Positions 1-12,400 of a stretch of 64,000 nt of DNA are shown here, piece by piece. This DNA is from Eopsaltria australis (lineage: Eukaryota; Chordata; Aves; Passeriformes; Petroicidae), in contig JAVTVJ010000840.1 in assembly GCA_034509425.1 (NCBI GenBank), forward strand, positions 83,452 through 147,451, in the 5' to 3' direction. The notes beneath the pieces were generated by a model. The model saw nothing but the letters and a program-made list of their open reading frames with translations, did no database searches and was not told the DNA's origin. Each line of letters starts with the position of its first letter. Position 1 is the stretch's first letter. A program made the position numbers and the translations under genes.

Positions 1-3000
1 GTGTGTGTGTAGAAATGGAAGGGGAGCAAGAAAAGCAATACATTTTCAAAACCACCACCTCAATAATTTGCAGTTACCTGACCATTACTCCATTTGAAAT
101 GAACAGAAAGTCTAAATCTTTCTTCAAAGGAGACAGAGAAATTCAGATGGAAACCCCCCCTCCCCTCAAAAGTCATGATTTGGGACTCTAAAGCCAGAAT
201 AACGATGCAGATAATAAAACTGCCTCATACTGAGACTATCTTGCAAGACAGTCTTCTACTCATTATGGTATGTGGATACAACTCTTTCACGGTGTCACTG
301 GCTGATTTCAGCACACAAAATTTATTCAGGTAAGACAGAAAGAGGACTTTTGCACTGCTGTAAAATGAAATAACCAGTAAGATTTATTTACATTATCCAG
401 AGCAGAGTATTTTGTTTGAGCATGTTTTTTTCTCAAATTGCAAACATAAGAATATGTCTGGTCCTAATACTGCTCAAGTTAATAAAAATTGTAGTTTCAA
501 TTTACAGGAGGAAAGTGCACAAATTTCCAGGTTTTTAACCTGTTTGCCTTCCAGTACACCTAGAAAAAAAATCTGTGCTGACAAATACACGAACTTATTG
601 TTCATTTTCTGAGATGAGGAGCCCAGGGAGCTCAGTTAATCTGTTCCACAAGCTTCTTATATAAGCATAAGCCTACAACATCTCTCATCCTGACTTTCTC
701 ATCTATAAAATGAGTTTAATACTCTTTCCTTCCTCCTACCCTCATCTTTGTTCTTGTCACAGTGAGCTTTTAATGCAATCCACGTAGATGAGCGCCAGAG
801 TTGAAATGAAGCTAAGCTTATATCCACAAACTGCTTAACCAGACATCTAAAAACAGGGAAGATGCAGTTCTAAACTGTTCAGAACAAAGAGCATTTTTAC
901 TAAACACACCCTTTATTCTGATGTCTAAGTATGGATTTCAGGGCCAAATTTCAGATGACCAATGACATTTGTATCCATAGGTTGCAAAAAGAAAATAATT
1001 TTTGAAAATTAAAATACATGAAGGCATTTTATTAACTATTGGAATTTTAAAGTGTTAATGGATTTTAGTCTCTTGCTGCTCACTTTTTGAAAATCTTCAT
1101 AAAGGCAACCTATTGAGCTTCCCATTGGGATGATTATTCTTGTATGCATGTCTTTTCTAGCCATCTGATGTCTTGGCAGCAAATCAACTGTCAGTGAAAC
1201 AGAAATCAAATGTGTTTCTTTAAAGAAAAATATCTATGAAAGACATGCTCTCTTAAATGAGATGACTACACTGCATTTTTTTTGAGCTTCTAACAGAGAA
1301 AACATTCACCTAAATGTGAAGTAACACATTTGAAAATTAGTATTTGCTATCATAGAATCATAGGATAGTTCAGGTTGCAGGAAGTCTCCAGTCCAAACTC
1401 CTGCCAAAACCACGGTGAGCTACTAGGTCCCCTTGCACACCTCCTGGGATGGAGGCCGCAGCTTCGGTGGCAATAGCCCCATGGCCTGTTCATCCTCAAA
1501 GAGAAAGATTTTTTTATCTGATCTGAACCTCTATGGCCAGTGCACCACTAGGCCTAGCTCTACCTTCTTGCTAACCTTCCCAGAGGTACTGGGGGCTTTC
1601 TGTTAGGTCACCCCAAAGCCTGCTCTTCTGCAGGCTGAGCAAGTCCCATTGGCCCAACATCTCTGGGCAGGACAACTGCTGCAGCCCATGCTGAGCTTGA
1701 GGGCACAGGGCCCTCTCCTGTACTTGTTATGTATTATTGTTGTCTTTCTGCCCCAAAACGCACACTGAAGTCTATGTGTAGTCTAAGGCACAACAGTATT
1801 TTTCTTTTCCTAAAATACTTCTGTGTATCACAGCCCTGGTCATAAGTATCAGAAATGCAGCTTTTTGTACCTTTACTACTGAGCCTAAAGATCTACAGAA
1901 CCTTAGAAATTCATTATGGATATGGAAAATCTTCATCATGCATTTCTCAAATTGTTTTTCTGGGTTAAAGATGCTGCACCAATATACATTCCCATCATTT
2001 GTATTTACAGAAATGGAGTCCAGTCATGCAAGGACTCTGCATATGGAAATGGAATAAAAATCAATGGAAACTCTATTTAGTAGACTTGCAATACAATCAA
2101 TGATACAGAATCATGACAGATCAGTACAGCTGAACCTAAAAAAAACTTCCATTGGCTAAAAAAATTCCCATCAGTACCTAAGAGTAAGTACTGCCAAATA
2201 AACTGCAGAGATTATATAAACCTGTGAGATATATATTCTGTGCACTTGGACATAAAATAAGAATATTTTATAGGATGAAGAGTTTTCATCTAAGGTAATT
2301 TAACTGTTACTATGTCCTTAAGATACATAAAGAACTAAGACAAAATGAAGAAGATACTTAGACAAAATAAAAGAAATTGCAAAAATTTTAATCTATGAGG
2401 ATGGTGCTGTGTCTCTGCAGAGTACAATCTGTTCTCATTTCTGCAGATTTACCAGTCCTGCCTATGTGGATCTGATCGCTCACAGATTTATATTCACATC
2501 CCAAAGACAGACACAGAGAGCTTTGGCGAAGAAGAGAATAGGACACAGCCATAAACATACCCTGCATTCCATCATCTACTGTGATTCCTAGATTTTAATG
2601 TGTTTTACTGATAATCCATTTTCCTATTCTATCAGACCTTGCAAGCAGTACCTTACAACATAAGCAGTACCTCAGAATAGTTACCAGGTGTCTATATGCT
2701 GGGGGCAGTGAGGAAAGAGAGACCAAAAACATAAAATTGCTTCTGTATGATTAAATGGCAAAGGTTTATATGTAATTCCTGCCAGGTGATTGCCCTGAAG
2801 ATGTTATGTATAGAGACATTCTTGTGCTCTAACACAGGCAAAGTCTGAGTTTTTCTGAAGGCTGTTCTCCTTCCCAGAGGCAGGCACGGGTTTTTTGCTA
2901 TAATCTAACAAAAGTTGTTACCGAGCAGTATGGTCTCTGTGTGAAGACAGATGTTTTGTTGGACAATCATTCCTGGACTTCAGTGAAAAAAAAAAAAAAA

Positions 3001-3146
3001 AGGCAGTCATAAAATCTGACAAAATTGATTTGATTCAGTAAAACAAAGAAACAAACAACCAAAAAAAAAAAACCCAAAACAATAAGCAATAAAACCCCCT
3101 TAATGATTGTCTTTTTCACACTAAAGGGATACTGGACACCACGGAC
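1..3146. other. Left unique flank, no gene seen
   Basis: AT-rich sequence with stop codons in every frame; the short open frames have no recognisable domain. It starts with a GT run, contains one CR1 fragment (listed separately) and two pure A runs at about 2986-3001 and 3061-3072. I see no exon, RNA gene or CpG-rich promoter here. Confidence 0.6.
1350..1730 (-). repeat. CR1 LINE 3' fragment
   Basis: The stretch begins with the reverse complement of the CR1 3' terminal octamer repeat (TCATAGAATCATAGG) and continues with text typical of the avian CR1 3' part: 'lots of paired Cs', 'cctcctgggatgg', 'ctctgggcagg' and a Leu/Cys-rich remnant of the reverse transcriptase end. The element lies on the minus strand, is truncated at its 5' side near 1730 and is well diverged, so it is an old, dead copy. 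CR1 is the dominant LINE of birds, which supports the avian assignment. Confidence 0.85.
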
Positions 3147-3850
3147 TGTGGCAGGACGTCTACCCCACTACCTCCTCCTCCTGTGTGCCACAGATAACGG
3201 ATGCACAAAGAGATAACCCAAGGGCTCAAAGGCCCAGCAGGGGTCATCTCTGGCGCCAGAGGGCTCAAACCTCAGCTAAGAATTAACATCTTAGTCTGCA
3301 GAGCTGATAGGAGGAGAGAGAAAAGAAAAATTACTGACTTAAGAATCATGGTTTTACACTATAAAAGATACATGAGCTAGCACTGGGGCAGAAGTCTCTC
3401 ACACCCTAAAAGTGTTTGAAGCTTCTCCCCGAAGTCTGGACGCAGGCTTTGTGGTTACTTCTCCGGGGATTGAGGGAAAGGATCTCAATGTGCTGCACCA
3501 ACAAATTGGACGGTAAGATACATTGAATCCTAAGCTTATACTATTTCTTTGCTAGCTGTAACTGAAAAAGGTACCATTCTTGTGCACTGTATATATTAAA
3601 CTACTAGTAGTCTTTCTTTTTGTTTTATTCCTGTGTAGTATTGGTTTGCTTTTAAGTCTTATATCTGTTAGTTTCCCCATGTATTAATAAATGATTCATT
3701 CTATAATAGACAGAATCAGTCATCATTAAAAGAACTTATACACGAGAGTGGGTTTTGGGGTGCTGGCTGCCTCAATAAGGTTACTACCTACTGCCAAGGC
3801 CTGGGCAGGAGACAAGGACTGATATTTAACTCCCACATCCATTCGTGACA
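3147..3850 (+). mobile_element. Probable solo LTR, 704 bp, family not recognised
   Basis: Starts TGTGGC and ends GTGACA. It has a TATA-like ACTATAAAAG at about 3360 and AATAAA at about 3686, in the right order for a U3-R-U5 layout on the plus strand. The 5 bp on either side read CGGAC and CCGAC, a target duplication with one mismatch, which would suit an ERVL-type LTR. No internal viral sequence is attached. The boundaries depend on that imperfect duplication, so the call is tentative. Confidence 0.5.
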
Positions 3851-4580
3851 CCGACATCAACTCTCTGAGAATAAAAAGAGCAACCAAACACCTGCATGGA
3901 GTAATGACAATTTGAAGCTGAAAGGGTTCCCCAAGAAGTGGACAGATTGACCAGATTTTACTTATAAATTAAGAAACTATGGGATCTTTGACTACAAGAA
4001 ATACAACAGCCTGCATGAACTTGACAATAGGAGTACATAAAGTTAATAACAGTGATTGCTGCATTTAATAGCTACTGATGGGCTTTATTTCTATTAATTC
4101 TCTATGCTTTTTCAAATCCCATTATGCCTCTTTCTTTCCTAACTTCCTGCGGAAATAGTTTCTACAACTTAATGATAAACCTTGTCGTAAAAGTTGAAAA
4201 GTTACTGTTAAAAAGTTGGTTTAGACCTACAGCTTAATAATGTAATGATCTATGTCTGCATTGTCATGCTTTGAGAAACAAACATTTCCTTTTTCACAGC
4301 TTCAGAACAATTTTTCAAGATGCAATGTGTAAATGCAACATCATTTTCCTGAAGCATTCAGTTCAGAACACTAACTCCTGAAGAGCCTAACAATATTCCC
4401 AGCCATAACCTTTTTTCAAAAATTACTCTTCCTAGAGGCTGACTAAACATTCTTAACTCAGGTACAGTATTAAGAAGCAAAGATGATAAAAACATAACTG
4501 GCACACCAAGCTGCTGCAGACCTGTGGAACTGTGACAGACAGGAGGAAAACAAACTAGTTCAGCAAGGTACTGAATAGAC
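3851..4580. other. Unique AT-rich spacer, nothing recognised
   Basis: About 730 bp between two LTRs. No long open frame, no repeat I recognise and no promoter-like GC island. The last six bases (ATAGAC) are the left target duplication of the next LTR. Confidence 0.5.
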
Positions 4581-6044
4581 TGTCATGGAGTAATTACAGT
4601 TAAAAATTCCCGGTGTGGGAAGAGGAGGTGGAGCCGGAAATGATGTATTTGATATGACAAATCCCACCTACAAAAAAACTCATAAAAACCAGGAGAACAC
4701 CTGAAGAAGCTCTCTTTGAGGCTTCCGGCTTGCTGAGGAAAGACCTCACTCTCCCTCTCCGCGCCGGAGCTGGGTACGGTCTCCCTAGGCCACATGGCCC
4801 GGGGCTGCCAACCAGCATGGCGCGGGGAGGAGGGGAGAGAGAGAACCCAAGCCGAAAGAGACTTCATTCTGCTGCCCCTGGTCAAGGAACTTTGCCTGCT
4901 CCGTTCGCCTAGCCTGGACCACACCGGTCCCCTCTGCGCGACGTGGCCCGGAGGGAAGAGGTTTTGGGGTCAGGCCCCACAGGCCTTGGGAGCGCCCCGC
5001 CCAGTTAGCTCTGCAGCGAAGTCGGCATGAGAAAGGGAGGGGACTCAGACCAGGCCCCGCCCGTGCAGCTCGGGCGCTGCTCCGGCCCAGCAGCCCCGTG
5101 CGGCCCAGCGCGGAAAGGAGGCTTGGACCAACTCTGCATCACGGACGCACTCCCACCCGGCCCCCCACGACTAAAACGCAGCTTGGATGGCGGGCAGCAC
5201 AAACAGGATCCTTTCCTCCAGTTCAGGCACGAACTTACGACACTCAAACCACGCGGGCGAAGGTCATATGACCATCGCCCAGCCAAAAAGACAAATTAAC
5301 TGTTTCTTTCTAATATCAAAATGGGACTTTGGGGGCATTCATTTTTTCCTCCCACACAGAAAGAGCACAGGAATGAAGGCACCTACAAAAGGTACAGCAT
5401 AGAGACTTTAAGTTAATAAATATAACTAAGCTTATATTCAAAGAAGGAAGAGATGAGGAGTGCTTTAATGCTGAAAATTCTTTTGTAAAAAACATGTTGA
5501 TAAAGTTGGCTGTAATATACCCTGTAATATATGAATAATGGTCTAAAAGAAGTGAGAAAAAGGGAATGTAATGTTCTAAGTTGTAAGCAGCGGACTGAGA
5601 CTTTTATGTATAAGATTTTTCCTCGCCTCGGGAAACAGTAGAAGAAGACTTGCTGGGAGGCTGATAACCATGGAAACTATATTTCCTATGGGGAGTCAAC
5701 ATGATAAAACAAAAGAAAGCTTCTCTCTCTACATGAATTAAGAGAACTGTTTTGTTCCAGAGGTGGTGGCTTAACTACAGGTCGAAGTGCTACCTTTTTT
5801 ATGGTCAGTAGGAAAGAAATGAAAGAGGTGGGGAGGGGAAAAGAGTGTTCTAAAGGGTTGGCGCTGATGCCTGATTATTATTTCTATTTTAAGTCTGTTA
5901 ATAAAATTCCTTTTTTTGTATTCCTTAAAGTATAAGCCTGCTTTGCCTACTATTAATCCTTATCTCACAACAAAATCAAATAATTTTGACTACAAAATTG
6001 ATGTTTATACATAATTTTGATCCACAAACCACAAAACCGCAACA
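4581..6044 (+). mobile_element. Solo LTR-b copy 1 (1464 bp)
   Basis: Starts TGTCATGG and ends GCAACA. ATAGAC occurs directly on both sides (4575-4580 and 6045-6050), so this is a complete solo LTR. A TATA-like CATAAAA lies near 4685, only about 100 bp in, while the likely polyadenylation signal (TTAATAAAATTCC) lies near 5898; the R region would then be about 1.2 kb, unusually long. The first third of R is GC- and CpG-rich with degenerate repeated blocks; the rest is AT-rich. Three more copies occur in the window (17098, 33923, 40082), all on the plus strand; those show 5-bp duplications, so the sixth matching base here may be chance. No internal region of this family is present, so its class (ERVL-like by duplication length) is inferred. 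Confidence 0.88.
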
Positions 6045-6724
6045 ATAGACTCAATTTCAAATGTTACTAGCTTAATACCAATGTAGTTTTCCTTCACATA
6101 AACCATCATTTATTTTTGTTACTGAAAACATACCATAACTCATCTGTCAAAGATTACTATAGATTTTTTAATTGCCAGTAATGCATTTAAGTTAAATGAG
6201 TTTTAATAAGTTTAATTTCAAGTTATTCCAAGTGTTTCATAGTACCAACAGTAATTTTTAACAAATTACTTTATACTGACTTTTGAAAAAAACCTCCTTT
6301 GGAAGACTTATCATTTAAACAGTCTTCAGGAACCAATTTTCTACTTAAAGTTAATTCTCCTGTGACTCCATGGAAAACAAAACAAATCCTCATCTATGGG
6401 AGCTACACTTTGCAATATTGTCTGTATACATGCTGACCTATAGACTCATTCGCAAGGAAAAACTGGTGATTTTTTTGTCCATTCTCTAAATTCTTTTGAA
6501 GAGGAAGTTGTACCAACTTACCTAAATTAAATTACCTGTCACAGGTTTGTGGCATGTACTTTAAGATTCTGGTGATTTACAAGATACTATCAAACTCACT
6601 TTACCTGCACTAGCAACTAGACTGGAAACAGGAATACAAAACTGTAAAGACAGCATTTTTATTTCTGTGAGTTTGTAGCATTTTGCAATGCCTCAAATCA
6701 TATTGCAAGAGGCAAAGTATTATG
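6045..6724. other. Unique AT-rich spacer, nothing recognised
   Basis: About 680 bp of AT-rich DNA between LTR-b copy 1 and PV1. I see no gene or repeat. The last bases TAGTAT (6725-6730) are the target duplication of PV1. Confidence 0.5.
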
Positions 6725-6730
6725 TAGTAT

Positions 6731-7371
6731 TGTCGCTAGCAGTCGGTGTCCAGCCCGGATTCCGGACAGCCTCCAGCTGGCCAGGCTCCAGAAGTGTCCC
6801 TGTCCTGAGGGAGCACTCTGGCGGCGTCACTTAGACACCAGACAGTGAAGCTGCTCGCCTGGCAGGGTGACGCGCTGAGAGCGAGGATCTGCGATCACTA
6901 GCTGTTGAAGTACAAATAAAGCGAGAAGGACTTATGGTATGGAAGAATTCTGTGTGACTTCATTGTAGGAAGTCCAGCACAGAGGGAATCCAGGGACCAA
7001 AAGCCCCAAATACTCTCTGAGACCACGTTATGAGGGACATGTACTAACCAATCAGGTGAGGGTCCAGGGGAGGAACAAGGGCAGAATCAGGGAACAAGTC
7101 GAATGGAAGGGGGAGAGGGGAGGAGGTAAGAAGTAACAGTGAATCAACCATCCAGTAACAGGGAACCTTCTAGAAGGGTGGAGATGATCGACATAACTAG
7201 TAACCAAGTAAGTTTGCCCTGGAGATTTTATCCAGCCCTGGGCTAAACCATGGTCACTTCAGTCCCCAGGGGAACTTAGCAGTCTTGGAAGCCCTCCACC
7301 AAAGTCCTTTCTTCTCTTCTTGGTCTTCTGCAACCCCTGGAGTCTTGGAGGTAACTTCCACGGCTGCCACA
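6731..7371 (-). mobile_element. PV1 3' LTR (LTR-a, 641 bp)
   Basis: In the viral sense it starts TGTGGCAGCC at 7371 and ends CTAGCGACA at 6731. It matches the 5' LTR at 16620-17097 plus 19407-19575 and the plus-strand solo copy at 42048-42671. The solo copy keeps AATAAA in a CTGCAATAAAACTGC context; here the equivalent position reads AATGAA, so the signal is damaged. The first about 115 bp of U3 are open in the env frame (see findings). Confidence 0.92.
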
Positions 7372-7390
7372 TCTCCCCCTTCTTTTTTCT
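7372..7390 (-). promoter_or_regulatory. PV1 polypurine tract
   Basis: Read on the minus strand this is an uninterrupted run of A and G ending GGGGGAGA directly before the TGTGGC start of the 3' LTR. Its role in the virus is to prime plus-strand DNA synthesis. It also fixes the LTR edge. Confidence 0.85.
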
Positions 7391-7553
7391 TAAAGAAGGC
7401 CCGTTGGATTAAAGACAACAAAAGATTTTTAAAACAAACAAGAACACACAAGACAATGACAATTTTCAACAAAACCCGTAAGACTGAGTGGAGGATCCCG
7501 ACCCACCACCCTGAGATTCCCCACTGGTCCATTAAGTATTTTAGCCAGTCCAC

Positions 7554-8188
7554 TGTCACGTCGCCGCTGGTTTGGGCCAGGCAGCTGCCCACCAGGGTTT
7601 TGAGCAGCAGCCCTGCGGCGACTACAACCGAGTGTCCCTGGCTCAGGCAGGCACAGGTTCACCGGTGTCAGGAGTCCAGTTTCCCTTGCCGCGGACAGTG
7701 TCTCCCTGCTTGGTAGACACTGTATCCTAAAGGCTGGAAAGGCTGGGGAGGGATCTCTCGGTGCAGAGTAAAAGATGACAGCTCTCTGGGCGTCTGAGTC
7801 CGAGAGACCCTGGGCTCAGCTTGCACCAGACTTTTATTATGAGGGTGACAACAAATTAGGTCCAAGCCTGGGGGAGAAACCAGGGAGGGACAAGGGGACA
7901 AGGGCCAATGGGGGATAGAGAGGGGAGGAGAGGGGGTAACAGACATGACTATAACATAATCAGCAACCGAACATAACCGAACTTTCTGGAACTTGGGGAA
8001 GATTGACAACTGATGGATGGGTGGTCAGTCCAATGGTCAAGGGGACGTCCAGCCCCTAAGAAGCTCAGCCCCATTCAGGGACATACCACTATGAAACTCC
8101 ACCCCGGGGGTGATCTCAATCCTTAGATTCTTTGTTCCATGGCTTCTTAATGGGGAAGGTACTCTTCACAGCCCCGACCACCACCACA
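7554..8188 (-). mobile_element. Solo LTR-m in PV1 env (635 bp)
   Basis: In its own sense it starts TGTGGTGGTG and ends GTGACA. Flanks are GTCCAC (7548-7553) and GTCCAT (8189-8194), a 6-bp target duplication with one change; removing the insert brings the env reading frame together. It is the same family as the 5' LTR of PV6 (53959-54610), including the AATAAA-bearing region (plus-strand ...CTTTTATTATGAGGG...) and the CT-rich U3. Confidence 0.88.
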
Positions 8189-9436
8189 GTCCATGCCTTC
8201 TCTTTTCAGCTGCTGAAGTTGCTCTTTCATTTGCTGGAGAGTCTTGCAGATTCTCTGGCTGTTGGAGGACAAGTTGAAGCAACACATACCTTCAAACTCT
8301 TCACAGCCATGTCCGTGGGCCAGTAAAAGGAAATCAATAGTTGCTCGGTTTTGGAGTGTTGCGTGCCTGGTGGCCTCCTCATCTTCTAAGAGTTGGGTCA
8401 AGGCACTCGATATCAAGTTGGCCTGCTTGCCCAGCCAGAATTCTAGGTGAGAAAGCTCACCGTGGGCTTTTGCTGTGGCCACCCAGGGCAAAAAAATAGA
8501 GGCAGCTACCCTTTTTGAAAATGACCAATCGACGACTTCACTGTTGCAATTTGGGTCCAAATCTTGAATTTGCCTTTTCTGACATGCCAATTGGGATTTC
8601 TTCCGCCAATTCAAAATTTGCTTTTTGTCTGGTGCTAGCAGGGTAAGTTTACCAAGAGTGCAAGGACCCCCTTTAAGACAAGAAGGTATTCCGGCTCATA
8701 CTCGGTCTCCACAAATGAGGAATACCCCATTAGGGAGTACCCTGGGATCTTTAATGGAGTTGGACCATGTTATTTCAGTGTCATTACACCACAGGGAATC
8801 TGAGGGAATCTGATCACCCTTTGTCAATCGGTGAGACATCCTTGTATGGTCCTCTCTTTTTAGATGAGGAACCATGCCAATCATACACAGGGTTAAAATG
8901 GGTGCAGTAGTGTGGTTTGGCCGACCCCAACAAGTCTAGCTCTTGGGGTTCAGTGTCTGCATGGGGAAGGGTCCTCATCCATTTATCCCAGCTATAGGCC
9001 GGGTGGGCTCCCCCACCTATGGCCTTGAACTCTTTGGAGTCCCAAGGAATTCCAACCAGGCACGTGGACATGGGGTTCGACACACTATCAAGGCTGAGGC
9101 ACATGCTGTCTTGCTTTAATACTTTCGCCAGAGTCACCCACACATCTTCATTTGGCTGTTGCATGAGCCATGGTGACACTCCAGAGAAGGCAATGGCTAG
9201 CAACCACAGAAAGAGGAAGTGGGTTGGTTTCATCTTCAGGGCTCTCCGGGGGTCCAGGGTGACTTTCCTTAATGACAAACGGACATTAATTAGGGTATTG
9301 ACCAATATCAGAACTCAACCACTTAATGAAATCATTCCTCATTCCTTCTCCTCGCCCCCACAGGGATAGGTTTAGGTTCTAGGGAAACACACTTAGGGAA
9401 ACATCCGAGGGAAAACTATGAGAAGACAGGGGGGGT

Positions 9437-12400
9437 TTAAAAGCAGTTTCGTTGTCTCCGTATGTCTTCATTCCTGTCTTTTTGGCATTCCGGTAGATCT
9501 GTATCTTCCTCCTGACGGCACCTTCTCTTCCACACCGCTCTGTCCTGTTCTTGTTGCTTCTCTGCATCACTGTTCTCGGGGTTTGCCTCTTGATAGGGTT
9601 TGATGTTACGCGCTGTTATCCACCTAGGTCCTGCTGGGGCAGAGACACAGGCATACTCCCTCCCTCTAATAATTAGCAGACAGGGCCCTTTCACCTGTCC
9701 GCTTTCTAGGTCCTTAACCAACACCGGCAGTTGTTCTTTTAATTTGGATTGGGCCGAATTTGAAAAGTGTCAGAATACGGGGGGACTGGCTCTGCGAATG
9801 AATTGTTCAAAAAATTGATAGTAAAAAGAGCCTTACAGAGGCACTCAATGGGCGATTTTTTTCTGTTCCTCCCCGCTGCTGGTTAAGGAGCTTCTTGATG
9901 TTCTGGTGGGTCCGTTCTACAATGGATTGACCTGTGGGGGAGTGAGGTATACCAGTAATGTGTTTCACCCCCCACTGTTGGAGGAACTCCTTAAATTTAG
10001 AGGAAGTGTAGGCAGGTCTGTTGTCAGTTTTTATTTCTTGTGGTGTTCCCAGTATAGAGAAGGCCATCATCAGATGTTTAGTCACATCCTTAGCCTTCTC
10101 ACCAGTATGGGCTGAGGCAAAGACTGCTCCTGAGAAGGTGTCTACAGATACACGTACGAATTTAAGTCGGCCAAACTGGGTGAGGTGAGTGAAAACCATT
10201 TGCCAAGCTTGGCAGCTGTTGAGTCCCCTGGGGTTCACCCCAGGATTTAAGGAGGGAACTTGATATTTTTGACAGCTCGAGCATGTCGCCACTATTGCCC
10301 GAGTCTGCGCAAGGGAGAGGCGAAACATCTGCTTGAGGACTGATACATTTTGATGGAAAAACTGGTGGCTGAGCTTGGCTTGTGCAAAGCTGTCAGGGAG
10401 GTTGGTCATTTGCAAAGCCATGGCCAGGGGATCCGCCCTGCCGTTCCCTTCGCCAATGAATCCAGGGAGATCAGTGTGTGATCTCACATGCATGACATGG
10501 AATGGTTGCTCTCGGTGGGACAATAGATACACTAATCTCGAGAGCAGCCCAAAGAGTTTTGGGTTAGCCACCTCCTTGAGAAGGGAGTGCTCTGCCCAGG
10601 CAGTTACTCCAGCCACATATGCCGAATCGGTGACCAAATTCAGAGGTTCCTGGAACCTCTCAAATAATCTGACAACGGCCGCCAGTTCTGTTATTTGTGG
10701 GGATCCTTCCACCACTTGGACTTCAGATTCCCGCTTCTGAGTCCTTGGGTCCTTCCATGTCAGTACTGACTTATGAGAGGACCCAGAGCCATCTGTAAAA
10801 ACTGTCAGAGCATTTAATGGCATTTTACTTTGGAGGAATTTGGGTGCAAATTTAAATTCAGTATTAAATAGATGGTGCTTTAATTTGTGACGGGTAATTT
10901 GGCCTGGGTAACTGTCGAGGGTGAGCTGGAGGTGCTCGTTGGTTCGGAGTAACTCCTCCAAATCCTCCATTCACCAAGGAACATGTATGCATGTAAATTC
11001 GCACCCTGCCAGGGTGCGGAGCCTTGTCCTAGCTCTTCTGATCAATTTAGCCATCAGTTCTTGTGGGGTTGTAATGCTTTTGGACGGCTGGTGTGGAAGA
11101 AAGACCCACTCTAAAACGAGAAGTGAATCTTGCAACTTTCTGTCCCATTGAAAGATTAGTCCATGTAGGTGGGGTACCTGTCCTAGTATGATAAACCTGA
11201 AAGGCAGGTCTGGAGCCATTCGATGTGCTTGCCAGGAGGAAAGTCCCTGCTGCACCTTACCAATGTTGTCCTTGGCCTCCGCAGTGATGGATCTTGGCGA
11301 ATCCAGTCCCTCACCACCCTTCAAAAGCTGGAACAAGGGGGCGAGGTAGGTCATCATCAGCCCCAGCAGAGGACGAACCCAGGTGATGGACCCGCAGAGC
11401 TGGTGGAGGTCCCGAAAGGTTTTGGGGTCATCCTGGATGACGAGCTGCTGGGGTGCGATGGTCCTTTCGCTGATGCGGATGTCAAGGTACGACCGAGGGC
11501 AGGTGAGCTGGATCTTCTCAGGGTGTATCTCCATTCCGGCGCGTTCGATGGCTGCTACAGTCTTTTTCAGGGTAGTGTTGGGGTGGTAGATATAGAACAA
11601 AAACTCAAAAAGCCCCTGGGCCGCTCCTGGTGGGCGAGCCCGAGTGCCACCCCTGCATTAGAAACCACCATGGTCTAGCCCTGAGCTGGACCACTCCCCC
11701 GAGTTCCTCCCAGTATGTAGTTATTAGTTCAGTGTGTTGTCAATCCAAATTCAAATCTTCCCCCTGTTCTGGAAAGTTCAGAGTTCTGTATGTTGTGATT
11801 CGTTAATTACCCTCGTCTCCTCCCCTGTTCCCATCCTGTTGGTTGTATCTCCCCAGCTTCTCCCCAACTCCTCCCCAGTACCCTTTTGTGATTGGTTGAT
11901 CAGTTCCATTATAAGCCATTGCACGAGCTAGCTCGAGGCTCTTTGGCCCCGGGATTCAGAGATATTAAACCTTTCTCTGATACCCAGTCAAAGAGTCGCT
12001 CTTCATTCTCCGCGGTCCTACTGTGATTCCGGGAATAACCTGCGACCCACCAACGCTCCTAGTCCCTGACGAGGCTGCGTGTCTCCCTCGTCTGCCCACC
12101 TTGCGGTTAGGGCATTCGAGGTCCCTCAGGCGAGCTAGGAGCAACCACCGGCAGGCGGCTCGGGGGCTCCCGGGACAGTGGAAGAGAAGGAAGAACGCCG
12201 TCCTCCCCCCAAGCGGCGGCGATCCTTTTATTTTTATAGGGTAGCGTCCAAATAGTCTTTTTGAGGGGCACAGACTAACACATCATCCATATAGTGAAGG
12301 ATGATCGTTTTAGGAAAAGCCTTCCAGATGGGTGATAGGATCCCTGCGACGTACCACTGGCACAGGACTGCGGAATTATGCATTCCCTGGGGAACGACTC

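Larger units (their letters stand above)
7254..9233 (-). pseudogene. env: PV1 env, alpharetrovirus-like, split by LTR-m
   Basis: Envelope glycoprotein remnant. The start codon chosen is at 9233, followed by a hydrophobic signal peptide (residues about 5-20), then surface subunit segments. The transmembrane subunit lies at 8147-8614: it contains the conserved LQNRATIDFLLLAHGHG segment and an intact C-X6-CC motif (CEEFEGMCC), which in alpharetroviruses mark the immunosuppressive-like region and the disulphide to the surface subunit. A solo LTR (7554-8188) interrupts the ectodomain. The membrane anchor and a cytoplasmic tail follow at 7254-7550, the tail running through the polypurine tract into the LTR. 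Frame breaks between 8614 and 8814 make the gene non-functional. Confidence 0.88.

Noticed and set aside
4600..5402. Several overlapping open frames in LTR-b copies as a gene
   Set aside because: They follow from the CpG-rich, stop-poor block; frames are not kept between the four copies.
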